From Bacillus sp. 123MFChir2 (GTDB taxonomy: Bacteria; Bacillota; Bacilli; Bacillales; Bacillaceae_G), in the NCBI RefSeq assembly GCF_000383235.1, contig NZ_KB910935.1, positions 26,262 to 90,261 of the forward strand: a stretch of 64,000 nt of DNA, read 5' to 3'. Each line of letters opens with the position of its first letter. Position 1 is the stretch's first letter. This document shows, in pieces, positions 43,073 through 53,667 of the stretch. A program made the position numbers and the translations under genes. The notes below the pieces were generated by a model. The model was not told where the DNA came from and did not search any database. It saw nothing but the letters and a program-made list of their open reading frames with translations.

Positions 43073-43115
43073 AAGTTAAAATGCATTATTTTTTGATATT
43101 TTTTAAAATAACACA

Positions 43116-43142
43116 AAAAAGAGGGGGATCCCCTCTCTTTTT
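43116..43142. terminator. Terminator between hsdR and the hsdS'MS operon
   Basis: AAAAAAGAGGGG and CCCCTCTTTTTT form a perfect stem. It separates the nuclease gene from the modification genes. Confidence 0.85.
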
Positions 43143-43143
43143 T

Positions 43144-45912
43144 CTATGCTCCATATTTTGCTACTTGCTCATGAATAAAGCTTTTAATCGCTTTAATCGC
43201 CTTATTTTTCTTTAAGAACGAACCTGATAAACGGTCCATAATTGTACTATCTTCAATGATATTGGCATATTCATATGTCGCCACTTGTTCTTTTAAAACA
43301 GATTGCTCTAATCCTACTTCACTTGCAAAAGTATTCATTTCTTCTTCTTGCACTTCTTCTTCATACTTTGAATATTCATCAAGAATGGATACATTTGTAC
43401 CGAGTTGCGGCACAATTTTATCTAAGAAATTATGAATTAGTTCAACTTTTAAACGTAATTTTTCATCAGACGCATGATCTAATTCTTGCTTGATTAATTT
43501 AATTTCTTGATCACGTGTTTTTTCATCATCCATTGTTAAATTCGCGATTAAATTCATAATATAGCTTACATTAATACGATCTGTATGCATTAACTCTAAC
43601 TCAAAATCAATGTCTTGTAAGATAGATTCCTTACGTGGATCTTCTTTTTTCAAGCGATCATGGATTTTGAAGTACTTACTTTTATAGTCCTCGTAAGATT
43701 GCTCTGTAATTTGCAGTTCATCTTCATCAAATTCAAAGTCAGAAAATGATTGCAAACGTTGAAGCATTTTTGTGACGTTTTTGAAAGCAACAATAAATTC
43801 ACGCTGATCTTCTTCTGTTTGAAGTACATCGACTTGTTCAGGCGATGCTGCAACTTTTTTGAGTTCTTCTAATGCTTCTTTAAATTTTGCTAGATAGGCA
43901 TCATAATTTTGCATTAAGACATCATCAACCGAATCTGTTTTAGAGAATAAACGGATTGTATCATCTGTTTGCTCTTTCAAATTACGGTAACAAACGACAT
44001 TTCCATAAGGTTTTGTCGCCTTTTCTACACGGTTTGTACGGCTATAAGCTTGCAATAGATTGTGATACTGCAAGTTTTTATCGACATATAATGTATTGAG
44101 TGGCTTACTATCAAATCCCGTCAAGAACATATTTACGACTAATAAAATATCGATTTGTGCTTGCTTCATTTTTTTCGATACGTCTGAGAAATAGCGGTCC
44201 CATGTATCGGTTGAATAATCAGTGCCAACCATTTGATTATAGTCCTCAATCATACGGTCCAATGCTTCACGTGAATGTTCTTCTGTTCCATCACTTTCTT
44301 CATTCGCACCAAACGAATAAATCCCAGCAATTTTCAAGTTATGATTCTTCGCTTTAAATAAGTCATAGTACTTAATTAACGTTTGAATCGAATCAACCGC
44401 AAAAATACCGCAATATCCTTTACTTTTCGCACGACGATGGTGATTGTCGATAATATGGTCTGCAATCATATTTAAACGTGTAGGATGGCGTAGCACCTCA
44501 TCTGTATCAATACCTTCTACTTTCGTATCATCGAATTCATCTGCTTTCGATTGGAACGTGCTAATGTATTCAACTGAGAAGCCTAATACGTTTCCATCGC
44601 GAATCGCATCTTTAATTAAATAGTGATGTAAACATTTTTCAAATAAATCTGCTGTCGTACGACCATCTTGGCTTTTATTTTCTTCAAATCTTGGCGTACC
44701 TGTAAATCCAAAGTATTGTGCATTTTGGAAATGATGGTCAATATCTTTACGCATATCACCAAACTGGCTACGATGACATTCATCAATAATAAAGACGACA
44801 TGCTCTTGCTTGTAAGGCTCCATTACTTTCTCATAACGTGGATTTTTAACGGCGTTACTCATTTTTTGAATCGTTGTTACGATAAAACGCTTCATTGGAT
44901 TTTTGATTTGTTTAATTAATTCATCCGTTTTATCTGTGCGGTCTACAGAACCTTTTTCAAACTTATTAAATTCCGCAGTCGTTTGGCTATCTAAATCTTG
45001 ACGGTCCACTAAGAAGAATACTTTTTTGATACTTTCTTCATTCGCTAAAATTTGTCCAGATTTAAACGATGTCAATGTTTTACCCGAACCGGTTGTGTGC
45101 CAAATAAAACCGTTATTATTCGTCTCCGTCGCACGTTTGACTAACGCTTCCACCGCATATACTTGATAAGGACGCATGACCATTAAGGCCTTATCGGTAT
45201 CGTTAATAATCATATAGCGGCTTACCATTTTCGCTAAATGACAAGGTTGTAAAAAGGCTTTCGTGAACTCCTGTAAGTTCGTAATAATATTGTTTTCTTC
45301 ATCTGACCAGAAGAATGTAAAACCAAATTGAATATCATAATCAGAGTTTGAGAAGTATTTCGTATCGACGCCATTACTTACAACAAAAATTTGTAAGAAG
45401 TGATAGAGCCCTTGGAACGAATGGCGACGGTAACGCTGAATTTGATTAAATGCTTCTTTAAAATCTAATCCTCTTCGCTTTAACTCAATTTGGACGATTG
45501 GTAACCCATTGATGAAAACGGTGACGTCGTAACGATTTTCGTATTTGCCAAACATTGTCGTTTGCGTTGTCACCTGGAATAAGTTTTTACACCATTGTTT
45601 CGTATTCATAAGTTCTAAATAAAGCTCCGTACCATCTTCACGCTCGATTAGCAATTTATCACGTAAGATTTTTGCAGACTCATAAATACTTTTATCTTCT
45701 GTTGCAACCAGCACACGCTTAAATTCTTTATCTGTTAACGGTTGCCCATTTAATTTCTTCTCATTGAACTTATTTAATTGCGCACGAAAATTGGCTAATA
45801 CAGCTGCATAATCCGATAATTGAACAGCTTCATAACCTTGTTTTTGCAATTGCTCAACTAAATGATTTTCTAGTTGTGCTTCTGACTGATAACCCACTTC
45901 CACATCCCCCAC
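43144..45912 (-). CDS. hsdR: Type I restriction endonuclease and translocase subunit
   Basis: The 922-residue HsdR has an N-terminal nuclease with D129, E143 and K145 (IELKRRG, the PD-ExK triad) and then an SF2 motor with Walker A GSGKT (275-279), DECH (about 375), TGTPRF and the later helicase motifs (VVNMFLTGFDSKPLNTLYVDK, QAYSRTNR). A C-terminal helical domain docks on HsdM/S. It translocates unmethylated DNA and cleaves it. Transcribed separately from the modification operon by an intervening terminator. Confidence 0.93.
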   Translation of the reverse strand: MGDVEVGYQSEAQLENHLVEQLQKQGYEAVQLSDYAAVLANFRAQLNKFNEKKLNGQPLTDKEFKRVLVATEDKSIYESAKILRDKLLIEREDGTELYLELMNTKQWCKNLFQVTTQTTMFGKYENRYDVTVFINGLPIVQIELKRRGLDFKEAFNQIQRYRRHSFQGLYHFLQIFVVSNGVDTKYFSNSDYDIQFGFTFFWSDEENNIITNLQEFTKAFLQPCHLAKMVSRYMIINDTDKALMVMRPYQVYAVEALVKRATETNNNGFIWHTTGSGKTLTSFKSGQILANEESIKKVFFLVDRQDLDSQTTAEFNKFEKGSVDRTDKTDELIKQIKNPMKRFIVTTIQKMSNAVKNPRYEKVMEPYKQEHVVFIIDECHRSQFGDMRKDIDHHFQNAQYFGFTGTPRFEENKSQDGRTTADLFEKCLHHYLIKDAIRDGNVLGFSVEYISTFQSKADEFDDTKVEGIDTDEVLRHPTRLNMIADHIIDNHHRRAKSKGYCGIFAVDSIQTLIKYYDLFKAKNHNLKIAGIYSFGANEESDGTEEHSREALDRMIEDYNQMVGTDYSTDTWDRYFSDVSKKMKQAQIDILLVVNMFLTGFDSKPLNTLYVDKNLQYHNLLQAYSRTNRVEKATKPYGNVVCYRNLKEQTDDTIRLFSKTDSVDDVLMQNYDAYLAKFKEALEELKKVAASPEQVDVLQTEEDQREFIVAFKNVTKMLQRLQSFSDFEFDEDELQITEQSYEDYKSKYFKIHDRLKKEDPRKESILQDIDFELELMHTDRINVSYIMNLIANLTMDDEKTRDQEIKLIKQELDHASDEKLRLKVELIHNFLDKIVPQLGTNVSILDEYSKYEEEVQEEEMNTFASEVGLEQSVLKEQVATYEYANIIEDSTIMDRLSGSFLKKNKAIKAIKSFIHEQVAKYGA

Positions 45913-46037
45913 ATATCCACTTTTATATATTCAAAATAGCTTTACCTATCAATAATCATACCATCGAAAAGAATTTCTGTATTAATATTCCATAAAGTAT
46001 ATTACTAAATTTGTTCTATGGGAAATTATACGATTTG

Positions 46038-47576
46038 TCAAAATAGCTTTTCAAATAACAATTTAGCTTTATGTATAACGCTTTTCTTACTGTGTTTAGC
46101 TTTTTTTACAACAATACCTTCTCTTTCTATCCCCATAATTAATTCCTTAGCCCAAAAACCACTTTTATCCACTAAGCCCGACAACATGTCTTGAATAATC
46201 GAAGGCCATTCCACACTGATAGTTGCGGACAATATCAGCATAGATAAAGAACGACTTTCTCGCTCGATTTCCAAAATTTCATACTGTCTTCCATTAAATA
46301 ATTCTATACTAGCTACTATGTACTTACGCTTTGCAATCCCATCATCTAAATAACTAAATCTCCGCCTTTCGCTTCCCATTGGTAATATACCTGTGATTAC
46401 TTTAATTGCTTTAACTTCTGGATAACCTTCTAAAACCTTAAGTACATTAATAAAATCCAATAATTCGCCTTGTGCCTGTATCTCATATAAAGGTTTATTT
46501 TCTATTCCTCTTGCAAGCTGATTACCGCCAACATCAGCGGTAGATCTTCGTCCATTATCCTCAATAAAATAACGTTTTGTATTTTCATCTTCTTGTGTTC
46601 GTTGCTTATTAGAATTTCTACGAATTTTTGTTACCTTCGGAAGCTTTTCGTATTCATGAATTTGATTATCCATTTCTATTAAATCAAAATCATCAGTTGT
46701 TCCCTCAGCTTCTTCATCTAATTTCATTTCAGATTCACCTATACCATCATTCCGCTTTGAATGAAATGCATATTTTTTAGCTTCGCTTGTCCTTTCATTT
46801 TGAATTATCTCTGGATGAGTAAATGATATCTCTTTATAAGGAATCTTTTTATTTTTAACACTCTTTATTCGAAGGATAGTTCCTCCCGCTACACTTGATT
46901 TAACAGCAGTAATAACAGTAATAGGTTGCTTGAATAACCAATCAAACTGTAGGATTGCTGTATTAATAAAGGCATAAGCGGCATTTTCGAATACTTGTCT
47001 TAGATCTGAATTTGTTAAAAGCCATACTAGCTGGAATAAGTAGGAGTCTTTCGTATACTTACGATGATATTGTGATGAAAAATCTAGATGTAGCTTATTG
47101 GGCTCGTATTGCTCAATAAAATATTGCGGAAAAGAATTCGTTTCAAATAAACGATATAATAAGAATCGATTTGGTGCTAAAATACTACGCACAACTTCAA
47201 TAAGGGGCAAGATATATTTTTTATTTTGGTATGAAACAGTGAAACTACGCGAAACATCTTTATCATTTGTACCAAAGATGCTCCAATCCCTTTCTGAATA
47301 GGTCACAGTGTTTGGATAAATTTTAATTTCAACTTCTTCTATACCTGACGGAGGAATACTTTGACTAATGTTGCCGTTCATGTAGTAATGCTGAATAGCT
47401 AAAGCTGGCAAAGTTCCCCAATCAACTAATAATTTTTCAGTCCTATCATTTGCTCTAAAATACGCATAAATCATCGTTTTTTTATCTTGCAAAAAAGGAG
47501 AGCTAATCCAAGTTAATTGTGCTTGCTCTCCTTCATCAAATGGCCAATTATTCAGTTTAACCTGTTGTTTGCTCAT
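46038..47576 (-). CDS. tnsE: Tn7-like transposition protein TnsE
   Basis: The 512-residue protein lies last in the tns operon, overlapping tnsD by 20 bases, and has the TnsE pattern (N-terminal FDEGEQAQLTWISSPFLQDKK; C-terminal GGTILRIK, ELLDFINVLKVLEGYPEV, GRQYEILEIERESRSLSML). In Tn7, TnsE directs transposition to replicating DNA, especially conjugal plasmids, via the sliding clamp. Its presence gives this element both a chromosomal and a plasmid route. Many Tn7-like elements lack it. Confidence 0.85.
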   Translation of the reverse strand: MSKQQVKLNNWPFDEGEQAQLTWISSPFLQDKKTMIYAYFRANDRTEKLLVDWGTLPALAIQHYYMNGNISQSIPPSGIEEVEIKIYPNTVTYSERDWSIFGTNDKDVSRSFTVSYQNKKYILPLIEVVRSILAPNRFLLYRLFETNSFPQYFIEQYEPNKLHLDFSSQYHRKYTKDSYLFQLVWLLTNSDLRQVFENAAYAFINTAILQFDWLFKQPITVITAVKSSVAGGTILRIKSVKNKKIPYKEISFTHPEIIQNERTSEAKKYAFHSKRNDGIGESEMKLDEEAEGTTDDFDLIEMDNQIHEYEKLPKVTKIRRNSNKQRTQEDENTKRYFIEDNGRRSTADVGGNQLARGIENKPLYEIQAQGELLDFINVLKVLEGYPEVKAIKVITGILPMGSERRRFSYLDDGIAKRKYIVASIELFNGRQYEILEIERESRSLSMLILSATISVEWPSIIQDMLSGLVDKSGFWAKELIMGIEREGIVVKKAKHSKKSVIHKAKLLFEKLF

Positions 47577-49410
47577 CGTTACTCACATCCTGTTTCCTTT
47601 TCAAATATTCTTCTAGCTTTGGTTTTATTTCATGAAAATGATGCGTTTTCACTGCTGCTATACGCTGTACTTGCCATAGTATAACTGGTTCATCCATCGT
47701 TATCATTTGGTCAATCACTTTACAACAACGACGAATTTGAAATTGCTCGACTGACTCAATTATTTCTTCTAATAATTCCTTCGTTTGCAATAGTTTATCT
47801 AAATGACGCTCTAAGTTCGCTAATATTCCTAATCGTTTACCTAATACCGAAATCGTTATTCGAATAGGCCTTTCTTCCGCCAGTAACTCTTTATAGAGCA
47901 CTTTTATTTTTACAACGTATTCTCTATCTCTCTTATCCCAGTCTATCTTTTTAGTCGGCTCTAGCTTCTTTTGTTTTATAGGCAAATTCTCCATCAACCA
48001 TTCTTTATCATGTCGATATAAGAACATATATTGCTTTTTAAAAAGCTCTCGCAAATCTGTACGAGACAAATTAGGAAATTTCCGTATACCTTCTATCATC
48101 TCATTTCGATACTGTTCCAGTAACACTTTATCCTCTATTTTCACTTGATTATTTGTTATCTCATGTTCCTCTAAATATCTTTTAACTGTCTTGGAATCGA
48201 CTCCTAATTCCCTCGCAATTGCTCTTGTACTAAGGTTCTTATTAGATAATTGTTTAAGCTTTGACTTCCACACTTCACCAAATATTTTCACTCTTCCTAT
48301 ACGAAATCGGTCTTCTAAAAATGTATCAGGACCTTTTCTTGCGTAGACAAAACCACATGAACAGTTGAATGTACCAATTAGAGCTGTTGATTTAAAATCT
48401 CTTGTAACCTCAACACTAGGAATGACCATGTCTCTATAGTGTGTTGCCGCTTTATTCAAACAAGGCCAAGGCCCCGCACCAAACAGAGCTACATGAGCCT
48501 TTTGATTCACCAAGTCATCTATATCCTGTTCTAAGAAATAAAGCATTAACAAATGCCTAAAAGGATGTACATGACGATTTGTATTACGAGTAATCATCTT
48601 TAACCAGTTATACTCATCCGCTATATTTAGAGTACTCTCATACTTTTCTAAAAAGCCTTTAGGGAACTTACTTTTAAACGCTTGATACAATTCTTTTTGG
48701 CGTACACGATTCGAAACTGTAATCAGATTTAATTCACACAATAACGCACGGTATTTCAACTTAATATCTTCTCGTGAAAATTTTTGCAACGGTAATTGCA
48801 ATAATTTATATGCTTGTTTTGATAAGTAAATTGAAATTTTTGCAAAAGGGTCACTTTTATAAATAGAAGATAGATTCATATTCTTTAACTCAAAGCGAAT
48901 GTATTCAATACAGCTAGCTGTATCTACTGGGTATTTTCTCAATTGCACCTCATGGTGGGGACAGTAATCAATGCCTTGTAATTGATGCTTTCGATGTATA
49001 TATGGTTCTCCAAATTGCTCTACATCACTTTTCGTACATTCTGCACAATAATAGAGGCCAGCTTTTCTACAAATACTTCCTGCAATCATACCAAGTCTTG
49101 TGTAAAGTGCTTGTCCATTACCAGCAACGTCTTGTAAAATTTCTTGCTGACGCTGTTTTGTTAAAAATATTGCATAATAAGGATAAATTGTATGATTAGC
49201 TAGTATAGTCTTAACAGAATAGTTAGAGCCTAGTTGCTCAGCTAATATAGCAAAATGACTACCAATCTCCACACTCGGAATCACAGAACGACTTTGAAAC
49301 ACTTCTTCTAATGTGTCTTTACAATCAAGATTTCCACTATAAAAGTGATAACGTGCAATCGCTGAATACATCAATTCATCTGGATATGGATTAGTAAAGA
49401 AGGGGAGCAT
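47557..49410 (-). CDS. tnsD: TniQ-family target selector TnsD
   Basis: The 617-residue protein has the TniQ N-terminal domain with a CCCH zinc site at C122, C125, C150 and H153. The spacing matches that recalled for Tn7 TnsD (C124, C127, C152, H155). The long C-terminal region contains helix-turn-helix-like segments (RAIARELGVDSKTVKRYLEEH at about 390-410). It recognises the 3' end of glmS and recruits TnsC; the transposon's place 25 bp beyond glmS is the expected result. Confidence 0.88.
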   Translation of the reverse strand: MLPFFTNPYPDELMYSAIARYHFYSGNLDCKDTLEEVFQSRSVIPSVEIGSHFAILAEQLGSNYSVKTILANHTIYPYYAIFLTKQRQQEILQDVAGNGQALYTRLGMIAGSICRKAGLYYCAECTKSDVEQFGEPYIHRKHQLQGIDYCPHHEVQLRKYPVDTASCIEYIRFELKNMNLSSIYKSDPFAKISIYLSKQAYKLLQLPLQKFSREDIKLKYRALLCELNLITVSNRVRQKELYQAFKSKFPKGFLEKYESTLNIADEYNWLKMITRNTNRHVHPFRHLLMLYFLEQDIDDLVNQKAHVALFGAGPWPCLNKAATHYRDMVIPSVEVTRDFKSTALIGTFNCSCGFVYARKGPDTFLEDRFRIGRVKIFGEVWKSKLKQLSNKNLSTRAIARELGVDSKTVKRYLEEHEITNNQVKIEDKVLLEQYRNEMIEGIRKFPNLSRTDLRELFKKQYMFLYRHDKEWLMENLPIKQKKLEPTKKIDWDKRDREYVVKIKVLYKELLAEERPIRITISVLGKRLGILANLERHLDKLLQTKELLEEIIESVEQFQIRRCCKVIDQMITMDEPVILWQVQRIAAVKTHHFHEIKPKLEEYLKRKQDVSNDEQTTG

Positions 49411-49437
49411 TTATATGACCTCCTAAATACCAATATT

Positions 49438-49830
49438 TTATTCCTTGTTTTTCATCGCTAAGTTACTCAAATATCTAACTGTAGTCATAAATCCTAAACA
49501 TAGTAAGGTTGCTATAATTTTCCCCGTAAAAGTAGGCCATACAGTAATAGAGTAAAATAATATTGTAAAAGCCAATATAGTAGGAGCATCTGCATAAATT
49601 GTTGCTAAAATATCTTTTTTCAAAACTGCCTTAGCTGTGCTTTTGATAATACTTCCCTCAAAACTAAACCAAAGTATTGATAATATTGCATACGCATTTC
49701 CAATCCATTCAACTTTTGTTATAAAAAATGTAACCCCTGTGATTACGATTAAAGTTAAAATGCCTGAAATAAACTTAAAGTTTTTTATATCTATTTCTTC
49801 CTCTGTTTTAACTGCCTTTTTCTGCATCAT
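49438..49830 (-). CDS. Four-helix membrane protein between tnsC and tnsD
   Basis: The protein of about 130 residues has a short charged N-terminus and four hydrophobic helices (SGILTLIVITGVTFFI, YAILSILWFSFEGSII, PTILAFTILFYSITVW, IIATLLCLGFMTTV). Its start at MMQKKAV uses GGAGG 5 bases upstream; the longer TTG start is less likely. It lies in the tns operon, 20 bp after tnsC and 27 bp before tnsD, where canonical Tn7 has nothing. Family not recognised; a toxin, immunity or regulatory role is speculative. Confidence 0.7.
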   Translation of the reverse strand: MMQKKAVKTEEEIDIKNFKFISGILTLIVITGVTFFITKVEWIGNAYAILSILWFSFEGSIIKSTAKAVLKKDILATIYADAPTILAFTILFYSITVWPTFTGKIIATLLCLGFMTTVRYLSNLAMKNKE

Positions 49831-49850
49831 TATTACCTCCAATTGAAAGT

Positions 49851-51536
49851 TTAAAAAAATTCTTGTAATACTTGTTTTATAAATCCTTTTGATTTCAAAA
49901 AATCATAAGAATGTTCATTACTCTGAAGTGCTTTCCTCCTTAATTCTAATAACGGTAATAATTCTATTTTATTTATTTTTTTCTGACTTTCGGATAATTT
50001 CTTTTGCTTATCCATCGCTTCCCGAACAGCTTCAAATTTTAAAATGCTATATTCTACATCAATAGGACTATTTTCAATAATCTTAGTAACTAACTTCTTA
50101 ATATCAGTATCATTCAAAGCATCAAAAATTCCTAACGAAGCAACCTCAATACTTAAACTCTCAATCGTCTCTTGTCTCTTATATTGCAACGTATTTTGAC
50201 GTTCTTTCATCGCGGCTTTGATTTTTCCCTCGTACTCTGTATTTTGCTTATGGTTTATCATCAAATCATCCAAATTAATCATAATATCTTCATACTTATA
50301 CATTGCCTTCAAATCATTTTTACGAATGGCATTAAGCATTGGCTGAATAATTTTCATATCCTCTTTAGCTGTTTTCTTCAACACTCGAGAAGTAATTGTT
50401 TCATCTTCATTTGATTCATCAAAAAGCGCTCGCTCCTGTGCTAGAATAAACAAATTTACAGCTACCGAAGTAATTCCTTGGCATTCTTCATAAAACGTCT
50501 TTTTAATTTCGCCAGTAAGTTCTGAACGAGTTTTTAAGCATTGTAACTCCCATAATGTTTCTAAAAAGAACTCCCATTCCTCACTGTCCTCAGCCATACG
50601 ATCCCAAATAATTGCACCATCACTTGCTGCGCGACGAGCTTGACGGAAGTTTCCTTTAAATAATTGTTGGGCCTTCGAAGTACCAATTAACACTGTAGGG
50701 ATACCGACTGTATTTGATAATGTAACAAAAAAGTTCAACATCTCTTCTTGGTCATTTTTTGAATGTAGTAAATGCTGTATTTCATCAATAACTAACACAC
50801 CGATACCGTACATACTTGCTAAGGAAGTCATGTGTAAAAGCATCGTTGATGTAACACGATTTAAATAACCATACTTCTCCAAATAACGAGTACCGAGTAG
50901 ATCATCAATCGCCTTGAAAAATCCTTTACACATTGTAGATAAGCTGCCATCATATGGACAATCGATTTTGAGCCAAACAATTTGTGTACGATTAAACAGT
51001 TGTCCTTTGTAAGCTTCATGTTTAATAACTTGCGGATACATAAGTAGCAAGCGCTCAATTGCTGTTGTTTTCCCAATACCTGAAATGCCAATAATCGATA
51101 AACTATCTGCTGTGGAGCGAATATAATTTAATCGCTCATCAATATATTTATGTGCTTCCACTTCATCTTCTCTTAGCTGGTGTAAAACCCGAATACGCTC
51201 TAAAAATGTTTTATCTAATGGATTACGTGCTAAGTAACCCCGACGAATTAAAGTCGACAAGCGACGTTCTACCTCAAAATGGATAGGCAAAGGTTGAATG
51301 AAGTTCTTTACACGCTTCAACACATGGTAGCGAATATTCGTTTCACTTTGTTTATCTTGCTCTGTAATACGTGGTGTTACCATAAATCGTTCTAACACAT
51401 CATCCTCATCGAAGATTGGTGGGAGCGCTTCGATAAAGGGATTATTGTCATACTCAGATAAAGCCTGCTCTTTGTAATTAGCTTCCTCAAAATCACCTTT
51501 AAGGACAAGATTATTCGTCTTTTCCAAACTTCTCAT
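49851..51536 (-). CDS. tnsC: Tn7-like AAA+ regulator TnsC
   Basis: The 561-residue protein has Walker A GISGIGKT (150-157), Walker B VLVIDEIQHL and a sensor region typical of TnsC/IstB-like AAA+ ATPases. TnsC links the target complex (TnsD or TnsE) with the TnsAB transposase and gives target immunity. It overlaps tnsB by 26 bases, so the two are translationally coupled. Confidence 0.92.
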   Translation of the reverse strand: MRSLEKTNNLVLKGDFEEANYKEQALSEYDNNPFIEALPPIFDEDDVLERFMVTPRITEQDKQSETNIRYHVLKRVKNFIQPLPIHFEVERRLSTLIRRGYLARNPLDKTFLERIRVLHQLREDEVEAHKYIDERLNYIRSTADSLSIIGISGIGKTTAIERLLLMYPQVIKHEAYKGQLFNRTQIVWLKIDCPYDGSLSTMCKGFFKAIDDLLGTRYLEKYGYLNRVTSTMLLHMTSLASMYGIGVLVIDEIQHLLHSKNDQEEMLNFFVTLSNTVGIPTVLIGTSKAQQLFKGNFRQARRAASDGAIIWDRMAEDSEEWEFFLETLWELQCLKTRSELTGEIKKTFYEECQGITSVAVNLFILAQERALFDESNEDETITSRVLKKTAKEDMKIIQPMLNAIRKNDLKAMYKYEDIMINLDDLMINHKQNTEYEGKIKAAMKERQNTLQYKRQETIESLSIEVASLGIFDALNDTDIKKLVTKIIENSPIDVEYSILKFEAVREAMDKQKKLSESQKKINKIELLPLLELRRKALQSNEHSYDFLKSKGFIKQVLQEFF

Positions 51537-53667
51537 CTCGCTTTTTCTTTAATTTTTCCATTAGGCGAGAGCTAGACTTTTTAGATAGCTCACTTTGTAC
51601 CTTTTCTTTTGTAGAAAAATCAATTACTTCTGCTTTCTCACTAACAGCCGCTGGTGACAAATCAAACTTTTCTTGTTGTCTATTTAACTGCTTTTCCGTA
51701 TTTTTATTTTCTCTAATAGATGCAATTTTTTCTCTTTTGCTAGTAGATTCGTTTACAGATTGTTGTTTCTTTTTCTTTGCTTTTTTAATGATTTCATCCA
51801 TCTTTGCATCTGTATTAATCGTCAGCTGTATTTGATTGGAACGTTCGATCTCTTCCAATTCACTTCGTAATTGTTGTTGGAAAATAATTTCTTCTAAGAA
51901 GTCGTTGCGATATTGTTGACTTGGCTCAAGTAAAATACAAGACTCGAAATCCACCCCATTATCATGCGGAATATAAATTTTCTCTACGTTACGTGGATCA
52001 TAAACTATCTCGATACTTCTGTTCTTAAGTTTTAAATACCATTGTTCTTCAATTGCTTGCTTTGAACTATATAATAGGTTTTTAAATTTAATACCAGCTC
52101 TAGAAATAGTAGCGTTTCCCCGGGGTAAAACATTTAGCCTTAGAATATTTCTATCAACAGTTCTTAATCTGCCCTTACGGTTTTGAATTCCCCAGTTCCA
52201 TAAATTGATTGGATTTGGTACTAAACCATCTGTAATCATTTCTTTTTCCATTGGATATTTATCAACGATTTTATGGTTGTGATGAAGCACCAGCGTAATA
52301 ATTATTGCTGTGAATTCCTTAAGATTTAAAGTCGCATCCAAGCGATAATCTCTATCTCCACGCTCACGATATTCCTTTTGAATGGCACCTGGTGCCTTTT
52401 GTTTCACCTTGCCATTCAATGTACGAAATTTACGTTCTACAATTCCTTTTAAATCCCCTCGATAAGCAGTTGTATTTTCAATTTTGATATTTAAATTATT
52501 AATTAGATTTTCAACAGAGTAGCCTTCAAACTCGCCCCGATCAGCAATAATAATCTCAGGTAAGTGATATGTAGGCCATTGCTCCTCAAGTATTTCAATC
52601 CCATACCGCTTACAAAATCCCACTTTATTAGTGATCATATTATCTAAAGCCATCATCGCTCCGATCCATGATGGACCTTCTAATCCGACATATAATCCTG
52701 TAACGATACGAGAATACACATCGATTACAGCGTAAATAACTGGCCTACCAATGACTTTATTTACATCCAAGGAACTAACTAAGTAAATGTCTGCGATTGT
52801 TGCATCAACTTGAAAACGCGTTCCTGGACCGTTTGTTTCAGATTTCGAATCACTTAAAATTGGTCTATGTTTAGACTCAAATTCCTTGGCACTCTTACGG
52901 AATTGAATATCTTTTTTCGGATCCTCTAGTTTTTTAAACCAATAGTAAAACTGATTATAAGAAGGTATTCGACTAGCATCCCAAACATGGTATTTCATTT
53001 CCATATTATCTTTATAGCGGTCTGAGTAGAAATCACGCAAAATAAAATGGTATACGTCTGTTAGTGAATAATTATTTGTTTTGCGATAGTACTTGTTAAT
53101 GGCGTGCTCAAATTGCAACTTCACTTCATTAGTAATATTGATACCCGTTTGATAATTTCCACTAATATTTACTCTTCGAGGGCGTCCTACTTTAGATTTC
53201 ATTAATGTCTTTGTTTTCCCCTTACCACCTGAGTTTGCATAGTCTGGTAACATCGCGTTCTTATTCATGCCACGCTGCCAATAACGACTGAGAAGTTTCT
53301 TTATTTTGGTTGGACTTGTACCACCTTCCTTAGCAATTTCCTTTATTTTCTTCTCTCGTCCACTTTTTTGAAGTAGAGCTTCCATATGATTAAGACAATA
53401 TTGTTGAATAATAGACCAACCTTCTTCTCTTTTTTGTATTTGTCGATTAGTTAACTCGGTATCTATTATTCCTTTTGCAAATGGATCACTAATTACAAGC
53501 AAGTGTCCTTGTTGCAATTCTGTCAATAAATTTGAATATAATTCCCTTTTAGGCATAGAACTAATTGCATCTATGTCAACCATAAATACAAATGGCTCTT
53601 TTATCTCAATAATACGAATACGCTTAGAGTCTGCTGTATATTGAAGAACTTGGTTAATATAAATCAT
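51511..53667 (-). CDS. tnsB: Tn7-like DDE transposase TnsB
   Basis: The 718-residue protein has an N-terminal DNA-binding part and an rve-type integrase core with D288 (FQVDATIAD), D376 (IIIADRGEF) and E411 (LKGIVERKF). The spacings of 88 and 35 residues equal those of Tn7 TnsB (D273, D361, E396). It binds the end repeats, cuts the 3' ends and joins them to target DNA. It overlaps tnsA by 4 bases (ATGA). Confidence 0.94.
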   Translation of the reverse strand: MIYINQVLQYTADSKRIRIIEIKEPFVFMVDIDAISSMPKRELYSNLLTELQQGHLLVISDPFAKGIIDTELTNRQIQKREEGWSIIQQYCLNHMEALLQKSGREKKIKEIAKEGGTSPTKIKKLLSRYWQRGMNKNAMLPDYANSGGKGKTKTLMKSKVGRPRRVNISGNYQTGINITNEVKLQFEHAINKYYRKTNNYSLTDVYHFILRDFYSDRYKDNMEMKYHVWDASRIPSYNQFYYWFKKLEDPKKDIQFRKSAKEFESKHRPILSDSKSETNGPGTRFQVDATIADIYLVSSLDVNKVIGRPVIYAVIDVYSRIVTGLYVGLEGPSWIGAMMALDNMITNKVGFCKRYGIEILEEQWPTYHLPEIIIADRGEFEGYSVENLINNLNIKIENTTAYRGDLKGIVERKFRTLNGKVKQKAPGAIQKEYRERGDRDYRLDATLNLKEFTAIIITLVLHHNHKIVDKYPMEKEMITDGLVPNPINLWNWGIQNRKGRLRTVDRNILRLNVLPRGNATISRAGIKFKNLLYSSKQAIEEQWYLKLKNRSIEIVYDPRNVEKIYIPHDNGVDFESCILLEPSQQYRNDFLEEIIFQQQLRSELEEIERSNQIQLTINTDAKMDEIIKKAKKKKQQSVNESTSKREKIASIRENKNTEKQLNRQQEKFDLSPAAVSEKAEVIDFSTKEKVQSELSKKSSSRLMEKLKKKRDEKFGKDE

